Below, piece by piece: positions 1-12,994 of a DNA stretch of 64,000 bases. The position numbers and the translations under genes are program-made. Position 1 is the stretch's first letter. Each line of letters begins with the position of its first letter. Under the pieces are notes generated by a model. The model searched no databases. It worked only from the letters and a program-made list of their open reading frames with translations, and was not told the DNA's origin. The stretch is taken from the NCBI RefSeq assembly GCF_040807025.1, contig NC_090942.1, forward strand, positions 191,884,247 through 191,948,246, written 5' to 3'. Source of the stretch: Struthio camelus (taxonomy: Eukaryota > Chordata > Aves > Struthioniformes > Struthionidae).

Positions 1-2329
1 AGGCTATCAGTGGTACTAAACCAAGTAACAGTTTAATCCTCATAACATTTTTCAGCGATCCAAACACAAACATTTTGGATTCAAGGCATATGTGCAGATA
101 AGTAGAGTTTGAAAGAAAAGCAAAAAAGACTCTTTCAGAACAGGTGACAGCATCACAATGTAGTTTTTCTTCTTGGGACTAAATGCCAGTAAGCCGTCTT
201 TAAAGTATTTTAAAATGATCTTTTAAAGGACAGTAAAAATCAGTACGATAGTATGGATGTAGCTGAAACTGGGTTGTGAGTTTTCTGGGGACTCTTGCAG
301 TCCTGATAAGATTTTGCAGTCAACAGAGGTAAGTTTCCAGCAGGGATATCTTGCAAAGGATTAGCAAGACTAGGGATGATCTTCTTTGTGTACACGCAAA
401 TCTTTTAATAAAACACCTAGGGAAAACACAGCTCACTTGATATTGGCAGACAGGTAATGGACAAAAGTAAATTTCCCTTTCTAAAGCTGCTTCAGCTGCA
501 AAGACGAACATCCCTCTACATGAACACTTGAGCTAGCACAGTTTATTTCAAGACAGTTCACCTTTCCCCATTTTCCCCTTGTATAAAACAGGGTCATTTA
601 CTCGTAAGGAGAGATCGCAGCTGTTCTAAGATTTACACATATTTTGCTCTGAAGCTGTAGCTTTTAATCCATGGCTCAGTAGCCAGGTAGAGCTGCAGCA
701 CCTCTTGGGCTGCATCTCAGAGCCTGTCTGTAGATATACACATTTCCTCATCAGGAATATGGCATTAGTTGGCAGACAACTTGCGAACCTTACGAGCCAC
801 ATTTGCTCCCAAGTGCCTCGTATAATCCCTTTTTAATGTCTTTTATTGACAAATAGAAGAGACTAGCGGCCCGAAACTGAAGTAACACAACGACAGAGAA
901 AAGCCAACCGGGCTCTCCAACTTTTCTTCTCATAATTCAAAGACATGATGACACCGACCCTACACCTTGCTTGGCACACATCAACGGGAGCCGCTCTTTC
1001 AGCAAAGTGTGGTGAGTCACAGAGATAGTGGCATCTGGTGGTTTACATACGTCTGTATACTATCCTCGTGGCAAAAATGCTCACTAGCAAAATTAAGATC
1101 AAAGGGTACACATTTTTAAATCAACCAGATGGAATACCTCCATACATAAAGTATAACTAAAAAGTGGAACTCATTCCCAAAAGTTATTCCAAAGGCGAAG
1201 ACTTGCATGAAATTGAAAAACAATACTAGCGATTCACAAGGTAACAATGATTGCAATTATACAGTAGAGGTTATATGTATAACCATTATTTATGTGACAG
1301 TGTAACACTGATATATTATATACAGTGCACATATGCATGAAATACACACAGACTCAAGAGGACCATTTCCTTATGACCGTATTATTCAGTATTTTTCCAC
1401 TGCTCTGAAGCTCTGCTACTGGACTCTGCAATTGTCCTTTCCAGAAGCAGATAGATTTTTTCTGTTAGCTCTGATATGAAAAAAATATTTTCTATCTGCA
1501 TAGTGTGGAGGACTGTGTAATAGAAGTCTGGAAAGAGAATTATCCCTGACATGAAAAGAAATCTTCCTAGTGAATTTTCTTGGAAAATGGTAGAAGTAAA
1601 ACATAAAGAGTATTTTTAACAGAAAATGCTGAAACAAATCTGTGTTGTTGCCTTAGAGTCAGCATTCTGCACCACACAACCAGAATTCCCTTGTCTCCTG
1701 CAAGAATACCTTTCAGGCGACATGGATGGGTAAATGGACCAACCGAGCAAGACCAGCTCCTTTAAATTCTTTATCAATGATGCCACTGTCTAATTAGCAT
1801 TTGGTTGTTTCTGAGAAATATATACCAGTGCAAATTAAGCGAATACCCTTCAGGATCAAAAGGGAAAGTTTCCTGTAAAACTGTACCCACTGGTAATGAC
1901 ATTAGTTACTGCTAATGACGCCAGCCGCAGTATAATTGATTGGCTCACTGTTCGAACTTCTTCGGAAGAAACATTTGGGAGAAATTTGCTAATTTTCAGC
2001 TCTCTGAGGGTGATGTCATGGTTTACTAGCATGGAAATATTCTCCATAAGACATGGACTTGGCTTCAAGCTGCAAGGGAATTGGAATCTGTTGGCTTTGC
2101 ATTGTTGGTTCTTCTAATTATACAAAATATTTCCCACATACAAGTACCTTTTGAGCGACTCACAACAACAGTTCTGAGTAGAGCTAAATTAAATACAGCA
2201 TAAATTTAAATATATGCAGTCTTATTAGGTATTTGCAAGATAATTTTCCCATTATGGCTAAGTATGTTTGTGAGGGTAGCAGCCATTCCAGAAAAGAACG
2301 TTGCATTTGGGTGGATCATTTGTTCTCCT

Positions 2330-2375
2330 TATTGTTTAAACCTTTGGTCTGCTATTGTTTAAACTTTTGGCCTGC
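2330..2375. repeat. Near-perfect tandem duplication, 2 x 23 bp
   Basis: Two adjacent 23-bp units (2,330-2,352 and 2,353-2,375) match at 21 of 23 positions. Each contains TATTGTTTAAAC, so the 8-bp palindrome GTTTAAAC occurs twice, 23 bp apart. The TGTTTA core resembles a forkhead-family binding core, but that is only a motif resemblance. The two substitutions imply that the duplication is not brand new. Confidence 0.85.
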
Positions 2376-4119
2376 AAAGTTTAATTATAAGTGACTGCCT
2401 ATAACGATGAGTTTTCTCCTCCAAGAAAGCATAGTTTTCCAAGGCCCTTATGAGCACAGGACACATGGAGACTGCAAATGCTGTTACGCCAGTATGTTTG
2501 AAGCTGACAAGTTCAGGGCTCTGTATTGAGCCGATCAGTGAGCTGAAGGTATTGATCTTAGCCTAAACACAGACAAAGTGGATCATTACACTAACATGCC
2601 TGTGATTTCTTGGAATAAATTTAATCTAATTACTCGAGGAAATAACGCCTACCCCATACACTTGCCCTGTCCTCACACCAGCTTGGGAGGTTGGTTTTGG
2701 TTCAGTGGCAAGCCATGGTGCATCTGGATTACCATCACAAATTGCTGCCTGCTTTTCACAAAAATCTCAAACTCTTTTGCAGTCACGCAAACACATTACT
2801 GTGGTTTAGCAGATTTAGGCTGTACTGGTTGTCTCTCCAGAGACTCTAACCCACAGCTGATGAATGATGAGTTGATCTTTCTCAACCATCTTCTGCTTTT
2901 GGACTCATCCTGTTCTTAGGCTAATTCCTTAGTTGTTATGATAAATGCTTCATGCATTCAACATTCACATCAAGAGCCTCTATAAATGTGAACATTGTGT
3001 TAAAATGCTTTGAAATATTATCCAGTCCATGACTGAACTTTCTATTTCCTGGAATGAACCACCACCTTGCGGGAAAAAACTCCCAGTGCAACAGAAGGCC
3101 TGACAAGTGGGATTTCTCTGTGGGAGATGCAGGGTCGGGCTTATTCCCAGGATCAGATTAGGCTGAGGTGCCAAAGCCAGGAGGCATCTCAGTCCTTCAC
3201 AGTTAAAGGAGAGCCAGGTCTCGTTTGGTTCATCTGAGATCAAAACTGCTTTCTGTCAATGCCCCTTCCTCTCCTTTGATTATGAGGGAACCTGGATAAA
3301 CTGTGGTTCCAGTTTGGGTGCTGGACCTGCATGCAGGTGGGTACGTTGACTTCGATCTCCACCCTTCTCTGATCAGAGAAGAGCTCTTTAGTTGCATTGG
3401 CAACTGTAAACTATGAGTGGTTCCTGGGAGCCTTGTGATGTTAGAGGTTGTGCAAACACAAAGTAAAAAGACAGCTCCTGACTTAAAGAACAAAAAATAC
3501 ATTTAGATAATGCCAGAGGTGATATGGTAATGTTAGTAAATCTTTGCAGACTCTTAATGCTTCGAAAAATTTAAGTTATGGTTTTACAAGTTAAAGCTTT
3601 TAGCCTCAGTTATGCCAAAGAGAGACGCCAGGGGCCACAGAGAAGTGCCTGCAGAAGAGAAGAGCTTCTCTCACCACTGAATGACATTACTTTGGAAATC
3701 AGGCTGGTTTGGGCAACCAGTTGGTATAAAACAGAGATTAAATGTTAGATCTAGTCTGCCTGGAAATAAGGTGAAAAATTAAGTGTTTCTACTTCCTGTA
3801 GCAGTAATGAAATTTTATAATACAGTTAGTACACTACCACAGTTACATCTACGATTAGATAAGAGACGGAATCTGCCCTTGAGCAATATTCTTTTGGCAC
3901 TGAACTCAAGTGCAGGCTGAAATCCTTCCCTGCCAATACAATGAAATCTTGCTACTTTGCACTTAATATCTAATGCTTGGGCAAGATTTGTCCCTGATAG
4001 GCTGGCCTGTGTTTTAAGATCTTACAATGTATATGAATGTCAGTATTAAGACTATTTTCTTTCTGTTAAATTACACAATATGGACATTCTTTGGTACAAT
4101 ATCTGCCTGTTTGTTTTTG

Positions 4120-4140
4120 TTTTTTTTTTTGGGGGGGGGG
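4120..4140 (+). repeat. T11-G10 homopolymer junction
   Basis: An uninterrupted run of 11 T is followed directly by 10 G. The run is a likely site of length polymorphism or sequencing error, and the G run is a weak candidate for G-stacking. The open frame that crosses it reads through homopolymer and is not evidence of coding. Confidence 0.9.
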
Positions 4141-4944
4141 CTGCTGTTTTCAACAATTCATGTTGTAAAGCTATTTTAGAAATAGTTTTTTGGAGCATTT
4201 TATATCTTTATGGGACTAGTTCTTTGAACTGTCCTGCCTCCCAGTTCTCGGTAGGGGCTCAACACAGTGTACGTAGGTACCTCGACTGCTTTCATGGGTC
4301 CATGGAGTAGAGAGCAATTTCCTCCGGTTAAAGTATCATTACAGGCACAAGAAAAGAGAAGATAACGGGGAGATGGGTCTTTTTCACATAAGGAAGGGAG
4401 GAGAAAGAAGTGTTATTTGAATTAATGCCCATTAGAAAAGATTTCACAGCCAGCCTAGGAACCTATACACAAAATAAACAAAGAGCTTTATATGTAACAC
4501 TGCTCTTCAGGATAGGCTGCACAATGTGTCTCGGAACAGGGGTAACATGGGACTTAACAGAACAGAGAGAACTTCACCTTGGGGGTTCATCATCCTAGTC
4601 TTTGAATCAATGGAAGAACATCAAATGTCAAATTACAACATATCATTACTGGACCTTTCCAAATTAAAGCATCTGGAACATTTTCCACTAAGTGCTGACT
4701 GACCCTTACAAACTCCAAGAAGCTTCAGCTACTGCAGGTGTTGAAGGCAGCTGAGCTCGTTGGCAGAAACACTTTTACAGATTATACAGTTATAATTCTC
4801 TCGTTTTTCTTATGTGTACTGCCCACTGAAGGCCACGCAATATGGATTTGCACTGTGTACCTTTTGTTAAATTGAATAGAGGGGTAGTTACACGAAAATA
4901 CCCTTCTGCACTTACAGCTTTTCCAAAAGTGCTGTCTTTCAGTG

Positions 4945-5217
4945 CTAAGAGAGATCATTCCCCTGTGAGTTTTCCCGAAAATAGAGACTGTGAATCATCT
5001 TCCCTCGTAAAAGCTCTGGAATCTGAAACGAGATGAAACGGGTGGCGCCTTTTTCCAATTGGATCCAGTCCTTACTTTTGTGAATAATGTCTTCCAGCTC
5101 TATATTCACAGCTGGTAGCTCCATCAAGCTCCCCATCCTTGCATAGCACAAACTGTGTGGGATCCCGTTTTCCCGAAAAATAATGAGCTTCTCCATCTGC
5201 TTTTCACTTGCACAGTC
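4945..5217 (-). other. Exon-like open segment, identity unknown
   Basis: A minus-strand frame stays open for about 90 codons. It has an ATG at 5,194-5,196 and a TAG at 4,945-4,947, and continues open for several codons upstream of that ATG. The peptide has ordinary soluble-protein composition, unlike the low-complexity peptides typical of random frames here. A five-residue motif, F-R-E-N, appears near both ends because a 13-mer (GTTTTCCCGAAAA on the plus strand) is repeated about 200 bp apart. I do not recognise a family. No convincing polypyrimidine tract precedes it and no partner exons are visible, so chance is the leading explanation. Confidence 0.15.
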
Positions 5218-7362
5218 ATTCTTTGCAGGGAAAACTCATTCTGAAGCTCTCAAGCCACACACCAATAGACTATTCCTCTGGATCTTTGCAAGCCAATCCC
5301 ATTTCCGATGGCAATCCTGTCTGTGTATGAGGCTGAACAGCCCATAGCTGCCAATTAGTTGCCAAATGTTGGCAATCTATGACCGGCCTCCCAAAATAAT
5401 GAGAAGAGTCACTCGCATGGTGTGATTTTTAGATTCCTTGGGTAAAGCAGGAGGAGACTAGAGCAGCTGTGGAAAGTGTGTGCAGAGAAATAAAGACAGG
5501 AATGAAACAGGTTGGGAAAGAAATGAATCCACCAGCATAAGGAGAGGCATTACCAGCCTCAGAGAACTGGAAAACTTGCAAACAGTGAATGAAGAGCCTG
5601 TGAATATTTTCCACGTGGAGCAGCCAAGGGTGCACACGGTGTGGTGTGCAGGGCACCCAGTAGGGTGCTTGAGCACTCTCAGCCAGCTGGTGAGGTTGAG
5701 GAACCACTTTTTGCTGCTTAGTTTTGCACTGCTGTGTTTTTCTCTAACAAAAAACACCTATTAGAGGGCAAGACTGCCTCATTCAGGCCTGTCAGTGTCC
5801 TGCTATCTAGAGTTACCACTCTGGCAACAGTGATCTTGGCAAAACTCAGGAACTTTTACTAGACAAAATCTAATCCGTGTGTCATGTGGTGCTGACCTGT
5901 GAATTCATTATTTCTACACAATTAGTGCTTCAGACTGGCTTAATAGCCCATCAAAGTGAACTTCTCAAACAAATATAATGAGTAGTTATAGCTATTTTCT
6001 AAATAAAGCACGATCCTATACAAAGGAGGGATGGTCAGCGCTCTTTTGCCTGGCAGAAACAACTTGAAGATCTCCTGTGACAAAGAAATCATATTGACAC
6101 TCGTATTAGAGAAGTGACTACCTACCAGAAAGAGGCTGGATAATTTAGGTAATCCAAAACTCTCTATGATGATCCTGCTGGTGTCAGGCGCTTCTGGAAA
6201 TACCAAGAAACAGACTGAGAAAGTGGAGAATGAGCTGGCAAGTCTGAAGATGGCGTAAAAATATCTGTCTAGCAGCAATCCTGAGGAGCCTGGGTGAAAG
6301 AACGCTCCATGCCATTTTGGGGTATGGATATTTCAGCTCCAGAAATTCAAGATGTTTGTCTAAAGAGAGCAATAAGGCCCCAGGGAGTCAAGTATGAAGA
6401 ATAACAACTGGTGAAAAACTCAGGGAAAGCCCATGTTATAAGTACCCTTACAAATGACACTATTAAACCCCTCTGTGATTTTAAATTCTGATTTTTCAAG
6501 ACTTTCCTGTTTCTAAAGCCAAAATCCAAGATTTTTAACCGTATCTTCAAATATGAGTAGTGGTGTAAGAACTAGCTTTTGTACTAGAAAAGCTTTTTGG
6601 GGCTGGAACTACACACAATAGTTGTCCTAATGTAAAAAAAAAAAACAAACAGTAAGAACACACTTGCAAAGAAAACAAAGTACTTCAGTTTTATTGTGCT
6701 GCTGTTTTGCTAAGTTTAGTCTATGCCTTTGCCTCAGGTTATTCTGACAAAATATTGATTATTTAGTTATACCTAGTGTAGTAGGAGGTTTGCCTGGGGG
6801 AAAAGGGAGCTGAGGGGCACAGGGATTGAAAAATACCATTTCAACAAAACGTTAACTCTTGGCATTATATCCTCTTTTCCATTCCATTGTTCTGAAGGAG
6901 AAAAACCTGCTTCTGTCCCAGGTGGAATGCCAGTAGTTCAGCCATTCATTTGAGATATGAGAAAAGAGCTGTCAGACTGCCTTTTTCAGAGCAAAGATCA
7001 AAGCACCAGACTCTGAGTGGGGCAGGGGGAAGCCCTAACCCCTGAGACACCTGCTGTTTTGAGGTGAGTTTCCCTCGTCCCTCCTGCTGGAACTCTTTAA
7101 TGTTTTATCTAAGAGAGTAAGTAGCCGCTGACGGAGATACGTGGATCTCTGATTTTCACAGTCTGGTCAAGTCCCCTGCCTGCTAGACTGTAGAGCTAGC
7201 TGAGTAGCTGAGTAGCCAACAAACCAGTGGGCCGGCAAATACTTGCAAAGTGCAGGAGCATGGTTTCACTCCCTACTTGAGCAAGCACAGCAGACTTCAG
7301 CTAGCTTTATCCACAGCCCTGGAGAGGCTGTAGCCACGAGGATGTCATCTATTTAACATGAC

Positions 7363-7382
7363 TCCTTCTCTCTCTCTCTCTG
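7363..7382. repeat. Short CT dinucleotide repeat
   Basis: A CT/TC run of about nine units lies between unique sequences and is a simple microsatellite. Confidence 0.8.
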
Positions 7383-9017
7383 CCTTTTCAGAAGAGCTTG
7401 TGAAAGATGTTTATTTTTGTCCTAAGGCAGAAAGGGAGCTTCTTTAATATCTTGAATGTGCATGTGGAATGAGAAACCAGCTGTGCTCAAGACAGCTGTG
7501 CGCATTCATTAGGCAAAGATGTGAAGAGCTGTGCGTCTTTGTTAGACACAAAGAAAAGTCTTTAAAAAATATGATGTATAATATAGCCAGCCAACCAGAA
7601 AATCACCTTTCAGATGTTTGACTGCTCTTGAGAAAGCAAAAGTCTTCTAGGAAGCTCTCATGATACATTTCTTTAGAGTTAAACCAAGTATCTCTCAGCC
7701 TGAACCAATATCTGATGAAATCAGTATCTTAATAGATATTGAAACCCAGTTGTGTTTGGTTGGCATTAATATACAGGAAAAGTTCTGTGTTTGTCTTGTT
7801 ATCTTCTCCAGTGCTGCCCTTCCTCTCAGCTTTTCCTGCCATGAAGTAACCTCTATATATGAAAACCTATTGATTTTCCTTTACGCTTCTTTATTTGTAT
7901 CTGCTACAGAAACATATACACTAACATTCCTGATATTCAGTGGCTGAAAAATGAAAACAAAGAAACAGTCAAATAAAAACTTTCACTGAGAACCTGCAAG
8001 TGACCACTAATGTTTTCAAATTTGATTAATTTTGTAATCATTTTCAGAGGATGTCAAAATAATTGTGTCTGTTTCTCATAACCAAAGAATGCAAGGGAAT
8101 ATTTACTTTAGAAACTTACTGAAAACTAATATTTTTCCACATATTTATACCCCAAAAGTTCCTTTCATGCAAAGCAAATTCTTAAAGGTCCAGAATTCCA
8201 ATTATACTAGCATCTCATGGACACCTAGGGTTTTCCATCACAGTATGAATGGCCATAACTCTTACCTTAATTAAAAGCCTGTCTGAAGCGTTAACACTAT
8301 TATTTTTTTAGATTAAAACCAATCAATTAGACTGCAGCACCTTCCTGTCTTCTATAGCTGAAGCATTGTTCCAGTGTCATGATTGTATTAGTGACCTACT
8401 CAGATTTGGATTCAAAGGACCGTCACTGGGAGCCTGTGCTTGATAAAAACCATCTGCAACAACACATTGGGAGCAGGAGAGTCCTACCTGGCCTGCAGCT
8501 TCAGGGGCTGATGAAGGAAGCTGCACTTCTGAGCTGAAGACCTGCGTAATTGCATAAATCTCACAAAAATCTTAAAATAAGGCTTATAAAGGACATAATA
8601 AACTTTGCTCAGGCATCAGCAAGGTTCAGCTTCTAGAGCAGGTGTTACTGCAGAGGCCACAGAGAGGAAAAATGCATGGCATCTGTCAGCAGTATCACCA
8701 TGAGTCACAGCCAAACAACACACTCATCATTTCTTATGCTTCTCCTTCTCACCTCCTTTTGAGGAGCAGAGGAGGAGGCCTAGATCAGCAGACCCTCTAA
8801 AGCCAGCATCCTCTCCCCAGACACTTCCAATTTTAGTTGCCCTTTCAGGAAACAAGGAAATCAGGAATATCCATGCTAGGTCTTGATAAAGATAGTTCCC
8901 ACCAGGTGGTCAGTTACCATCTTGAACAGAACATCTCCAATCCATCAACAGTGGCAGGGACAAGAATGAGAGGAGCAAATTTCTCGTCTGCATCCTCTGT
9001 CTGACTGCAAGGTGCCA

Positions 9018-9063
9018 TGGGATCCTAGAGGGCACGAGGATCATGTGCCCTCATAGGATCCCA
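9018..9063. repeat. Strong imperfect hairpin (18-19 bp arms)
   Basis: The left arm, 9,018-9,035, and the right arm, 9,045-9,063, are complementary along their whole length apart from a single-nucleotide bulge, with a 9-nt loop (GAGGATCAT). Each arm contains GGATCC next to GGGCAC or its complement. The stem is too short for a typical primary microRNA, and flanking bases do not extend it. It could be the remnant of a small inverted-repeat element or a palindrome made by template switching. Confidence 0.85.
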
Positions 9064-9077
9064 CAGGGAAGATCATA

Positions 9078-9094
9078 GGGTCTCAGTGAGACCC
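9078..9094. repeat. Perfect 8-bp hairpin next to the larger one
   Basis: GGGTCTCA (9,078-9,085) and TGAGACCC (9,087-9,094) are exact reverse complements around one central G. It starts 15 bp after the larger hairpin, so two inverted repeats fall within 77 bp. Confidence 0.85.
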
Positions 9095-10849
9095 TCTGCT
9101 TTTCTGCACCCACCCCTAAGCAAACAAACGGTCTTGTAATGTGTTCACTGATATTCTGATTCGTTCAGCTTTGCGCGGGGGTTTGGAGGAGGTAGAGAAG
9201 TATGAAAGACATTTCGGATCCAGCCATCCATTACCCAGTAGTATAAATTAAGGTTTAATGCTTTTAGCTGTATCCACTCCATGAGTCCAGTCTTCTACTT
9301 TCGGTTTTCTGTTGCTTTTCATGACACATTCTTCTACCCCTCCACCTTCTTTTTCACCTAAGAGCCCTTATTTTATTCTCTAAACCTTACTAAAAACACT
9401 ATCTGTATTGATTCTTTCAGGAGGCTTGTCATCAGTTCCTGTAGTTTATAACACAAATTAATGGTGTGTTTTGATGTATAAAATATTGCACGGAACTTCA
9501 AGTCAGACTGATCATTCTCTTCTGTTGTTGATTTTCTTACCAATTTAATAAAGAACGTTTTATCCCTTTAAAAATAATGTAAATGAAATCTTGCCCATTT
9601 TCTTGTCACTTTTTATCATAGTTCAAATGATAATATGTTTTCTAACCTAGCAGACACTGCCAAAGTGAGGCACCTCACAAAGTGCCTCTCATGCTATCTG
9701 AGGATAAGGCACTTGATGAGACATTTATAAAAGGCATGAAATGAAAGGAAGAGCTCAGTGAAAGAAGGAACAGCATTCATTTATTGCATTCTTGAGGGAA
9801 GAATAGGTTTAAGTCCTCCGCCAATACAAATGCCTCCTATCCCTACCAGCTCAGTATCCACATCCAAGTTGGTAACAGAAGCCTGGGCAGACTTGTTCAT
9901 CAGATCCTCTCTACAGAGCTATCAAGTGGAATTATGAGTGGAAAATATGCAGTTCCACCCCCCCAACTCCTTCCGCTTTCCCCTTCTCTTCCAAACATAA
10001 CCCACACATTAGTTTTAACCAAAGACTCCCTTGGCAATTCAGCCTCTTGGTAATTTTCTCTCTCAGGCAAAGTTCTGTAGAGGAGCCCCTCTTTCTGCAT
10101 CATTTCTCTGTTATTCTGTTATTTTTCTTGGATTATTGAAATGCAGCTGTTGCAAACTCCTTAAGGATCTTTGAGATCCGCATATTCTCCCCACTACCCT
10201 CTTATGTGGCACAGAGCTTTTCTCTGCTCACTAGAAAATGCTTTGGCCTGTCCTGGTCCTTGTGATACCAACACTGAAATGATCCCATGCAATTTCCACG
10301 GACGCATGCTCTCTCAGATTCCACAAACCATGATACTCATAGTGCCTCCTTTGCACTTTCGCACAGAGCAAAAGGAAAGACCCCACTGGTCTACCATGTC
10401 AGTCTATTGCTTTCTCAATATCCTATAGCATAACGCTTCCTTTATTAAACAGTGTAATGTGGATGGGATTCGTCTCACCTCTCCTCGCCATTGACATGTA
10501 CAGCATTAATCATCCAGATTTCCTTTACTAACCTTGAAGTGAAACAGCACTTATAAGGGGGAAGTTATATTGGCAAAATATGCGATACGAAATCTTCTGA
10601 CTAGACTTATAACTCTGTTATCTGTGAGTATGACATAAGGACCCAGCATGATACCACAGATGGCAAAGCTGAGAATGGGAAGTAAAAATAGAGTAATGCT
10701 ACCCTGCTCACACATGTACTTTTCTGTGCACTCTGTTTTACATGTCTCTTCTAGGGGACTCCAGAATATTACACAGTCAGAAGCTAGAGGATATGTGAAA
10801 AGCTGCATGGGTTTGTTTCTTCCTTAGCGTTCTTTTTATTTCATTGCCT

Positions 10850-11180
10850 TTGTATCCGGGTTTCGTGTTCCTCCTCCTCTCCGTTTCTTTCAAACCTGTT
10901 TTCCAAACAGCAGCATTGCTCTTTCTCTCTGTTGCCTCCCTTCTCAGTGTCCCATGTTGTGTTCTCTCCCATTTTCACCCATTCTTCTCCAAGCTATTTC
11001 CCCCCTCTCGAGCTCTCTTGTTTGCTTTCCCTCCTCCCAGTCCTCTCTGTGCTGAACTTCAAATTTGTTTTCTTTGATGTTCAACCCTTCAATCTCTTTT
11101 TTAGTTTTCCCAGGATATTCTATCCCTCAGGTACGTTTCCCCCACCTCTCTGACCCACACCAACCCACACTCACTGTCAC
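10850..11180 (+). other. Pyrimidine-skewed tract
   Basis: Over about 330 bp the plus strand is dominated by C and T, with many CCTCC, TTCTC and CCCTC runs. The skew removes purine-containing stop codons and so creates several overlapping open frames of 67-77 codons in different phases, which are composition artefacts. The tract could mark a long intron-type polypyrimidine region if a plus-strand gene passes through, but no exon after it can be supported. Confidence 0.6.
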
Positions 11181-12994
11181 GCCACCATTTGTCACCTCAG
11201 GCCTATGTACATCTGTTCCCTTGGTACCACCCTCCCTAGTGCAGGCAGATAGCAAGGAACGTATATGAGTGTGTTGCGCTGGTGGAGGAGGACACTGAGA
11301 GGCAGAGGAGGGGAGGAGAGAGGAATTTCTTCTGCCAAACTGCTCATTTTTCAGCAACAGACTTTAATATTTTCATTAATTTCTTCTGATTTTGTGGGGG
11401 AGATGGGAGTGAATGTAAAAGTCTGCTTTCACTTACGCTTCAAGGTTGCTGAAGGTGAGCTTGTGCTAGCTTGGTCCTTGCAGAGGAAGGGGTGGACCTC
11501 CTCATCCTCTGAAGGTAAAGGAAGGTATTTTCTGTCCCTGGGTGGTCTGCACAGTTGTCATATGCAGTTTTCAAAGACTATTTGGAGCCTGCATGCTCAG
11601 AGGACACAGAGATGTTATAGGTGTGTATGTGGGGGAACCTTCCTGCCTCTGACTACAGCGGAAGCAAGCTGCTGAACCTAAATAAGATGGCAAAAATGAT
11701 CTAGGCAAAGGTTTAAAAAGTAGGAAAGCATCATGCATTACTTAGTAGTTAGTCCCTCTTATCCTCGGGTCCTGTCATTTGGATATGTCTATCAGTTCCT
11801 GAAAAGTGTCACCTTGCTGCTTTCTGATTAGAGTATAGGTCTCTCCATCACAATGCTGCTTGTACTTTCCCTCTCTTGTCTTTCCCAAGAATCACTCAAC
11901 AAGCCTGCTTTTCTCTCATGAGCAAATTCATTCATGATGTTCAATGCAACAACTTCTTCCTCAGCATCTCCTGTGAGTCCTTCCTGAACAAGCAATATCC
12001 TTCCTTACCAGCAATCCTGCCCTAGGATTTATGCTGCCAAGCCTTTATGGTTGTACATAGCCCTGCTGGCACAACCAAGGCCTTGTCCACCAGTCGAGCT
12101 CATGAGTAGGACTAAAACATGCATTAATTCTGCTCATTCTCCATAATTTTAGCCAAGTGTGCCTGACGTTTGGTACTTCACCAATTTCTGATTTCATCGC
12201 ATCAGAGAGCTAGCATATTTTTAAGCTTCTATCACAACTTTTTTCTCTACCCATCTCCAAACCTAATTTGAAGCTGTTTTCACGGCTAAGTGGCCAACTT
12301 CTGCCCTTTTCTCAGAGTCTTTTCGTCCATCCCAGCTGTACCCTGCTGGAAAATTATTTATCAAAAACGGTATCTCACATTGAGCTCTGGAAGCCTTTTT
12401 TCTGCCTCCCAGAGTGATAACTGAGGTCAGAAAGAAACCTTTGCAGATTACTGTTTATTTCTTCTTTTCTACTCTTCCAGTCATATGGTTCTCCTTCCAT
12501 AGGCTCCAGGCCTGCATGGCTATTCTGGATCTAACCGAATAGGGCACATCACAGCACAGCACTGCTGGCCACCGTTTCGCCTTGCGCCCACTGATCAGGA
12601 AGCACTCTCTGAATCCTTTCCCTGCTTCCTGAGCTGCTCTGCACCAGGTTGGCTCTCCCTGTGGCTCCCTGGAGGAGCACCCCAGCCCTTTGCCTCACGC
12701 TGCACGCTTTGCCACCTTCCTTCAACAGGAATAAGCTGGTGATAGTCTAAGCATATCAGGACCAGGGCTTCAGCAGAGGCCTTCAGCCTGGGAATCCCCC
12801 TCTGGACGGGGCTGCACAGTTGGAGGCAGGCAGGGAGCTTGCAGCAGCAGTAGCACTATGACGTTTTCCAGGCTCTGGAGACTCTTCTTTCTGAAGTGAC
12901 TCCTAGCAGCAGGCATACATTCTAACCTCCTTTTTCCTCCATCAGTGAACTTCGCTGATTAGCCCCCTTGCTGCTTCAGTTTCTCCAAGTTTCT

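Larger units (their letters stand above)
1..12994. other. Unique non-coding DNA, no gene recognised
   Basis: This stretch is AT-rich and all six frames are interrupted often. The longest open frames are about 85-136 codons, overlap one another on both strands and show no domain I recognise. I see no CpG-island-like promoter and no chain of exons with phased splice sites. Local structures inside it (a duplication at 2,330, a homopolymer junction at 4,120, an open minus-strand segment at 4,945, hairpins at 9,018 and a pyrimidine-rich tract at 10,850) are listed separately. It is probably intergenic or intronic. Enhancers or lineage-specific non-coding RNAs cannot be excluded by reading alone. 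Confidence 0.7.

Noticed and set aside
9018..9063. microRNA precursor
   Set aside because: The stem stops at 18-19 bp and flanks do not pair, which is shorter than a normal primary microRNA hairpin.
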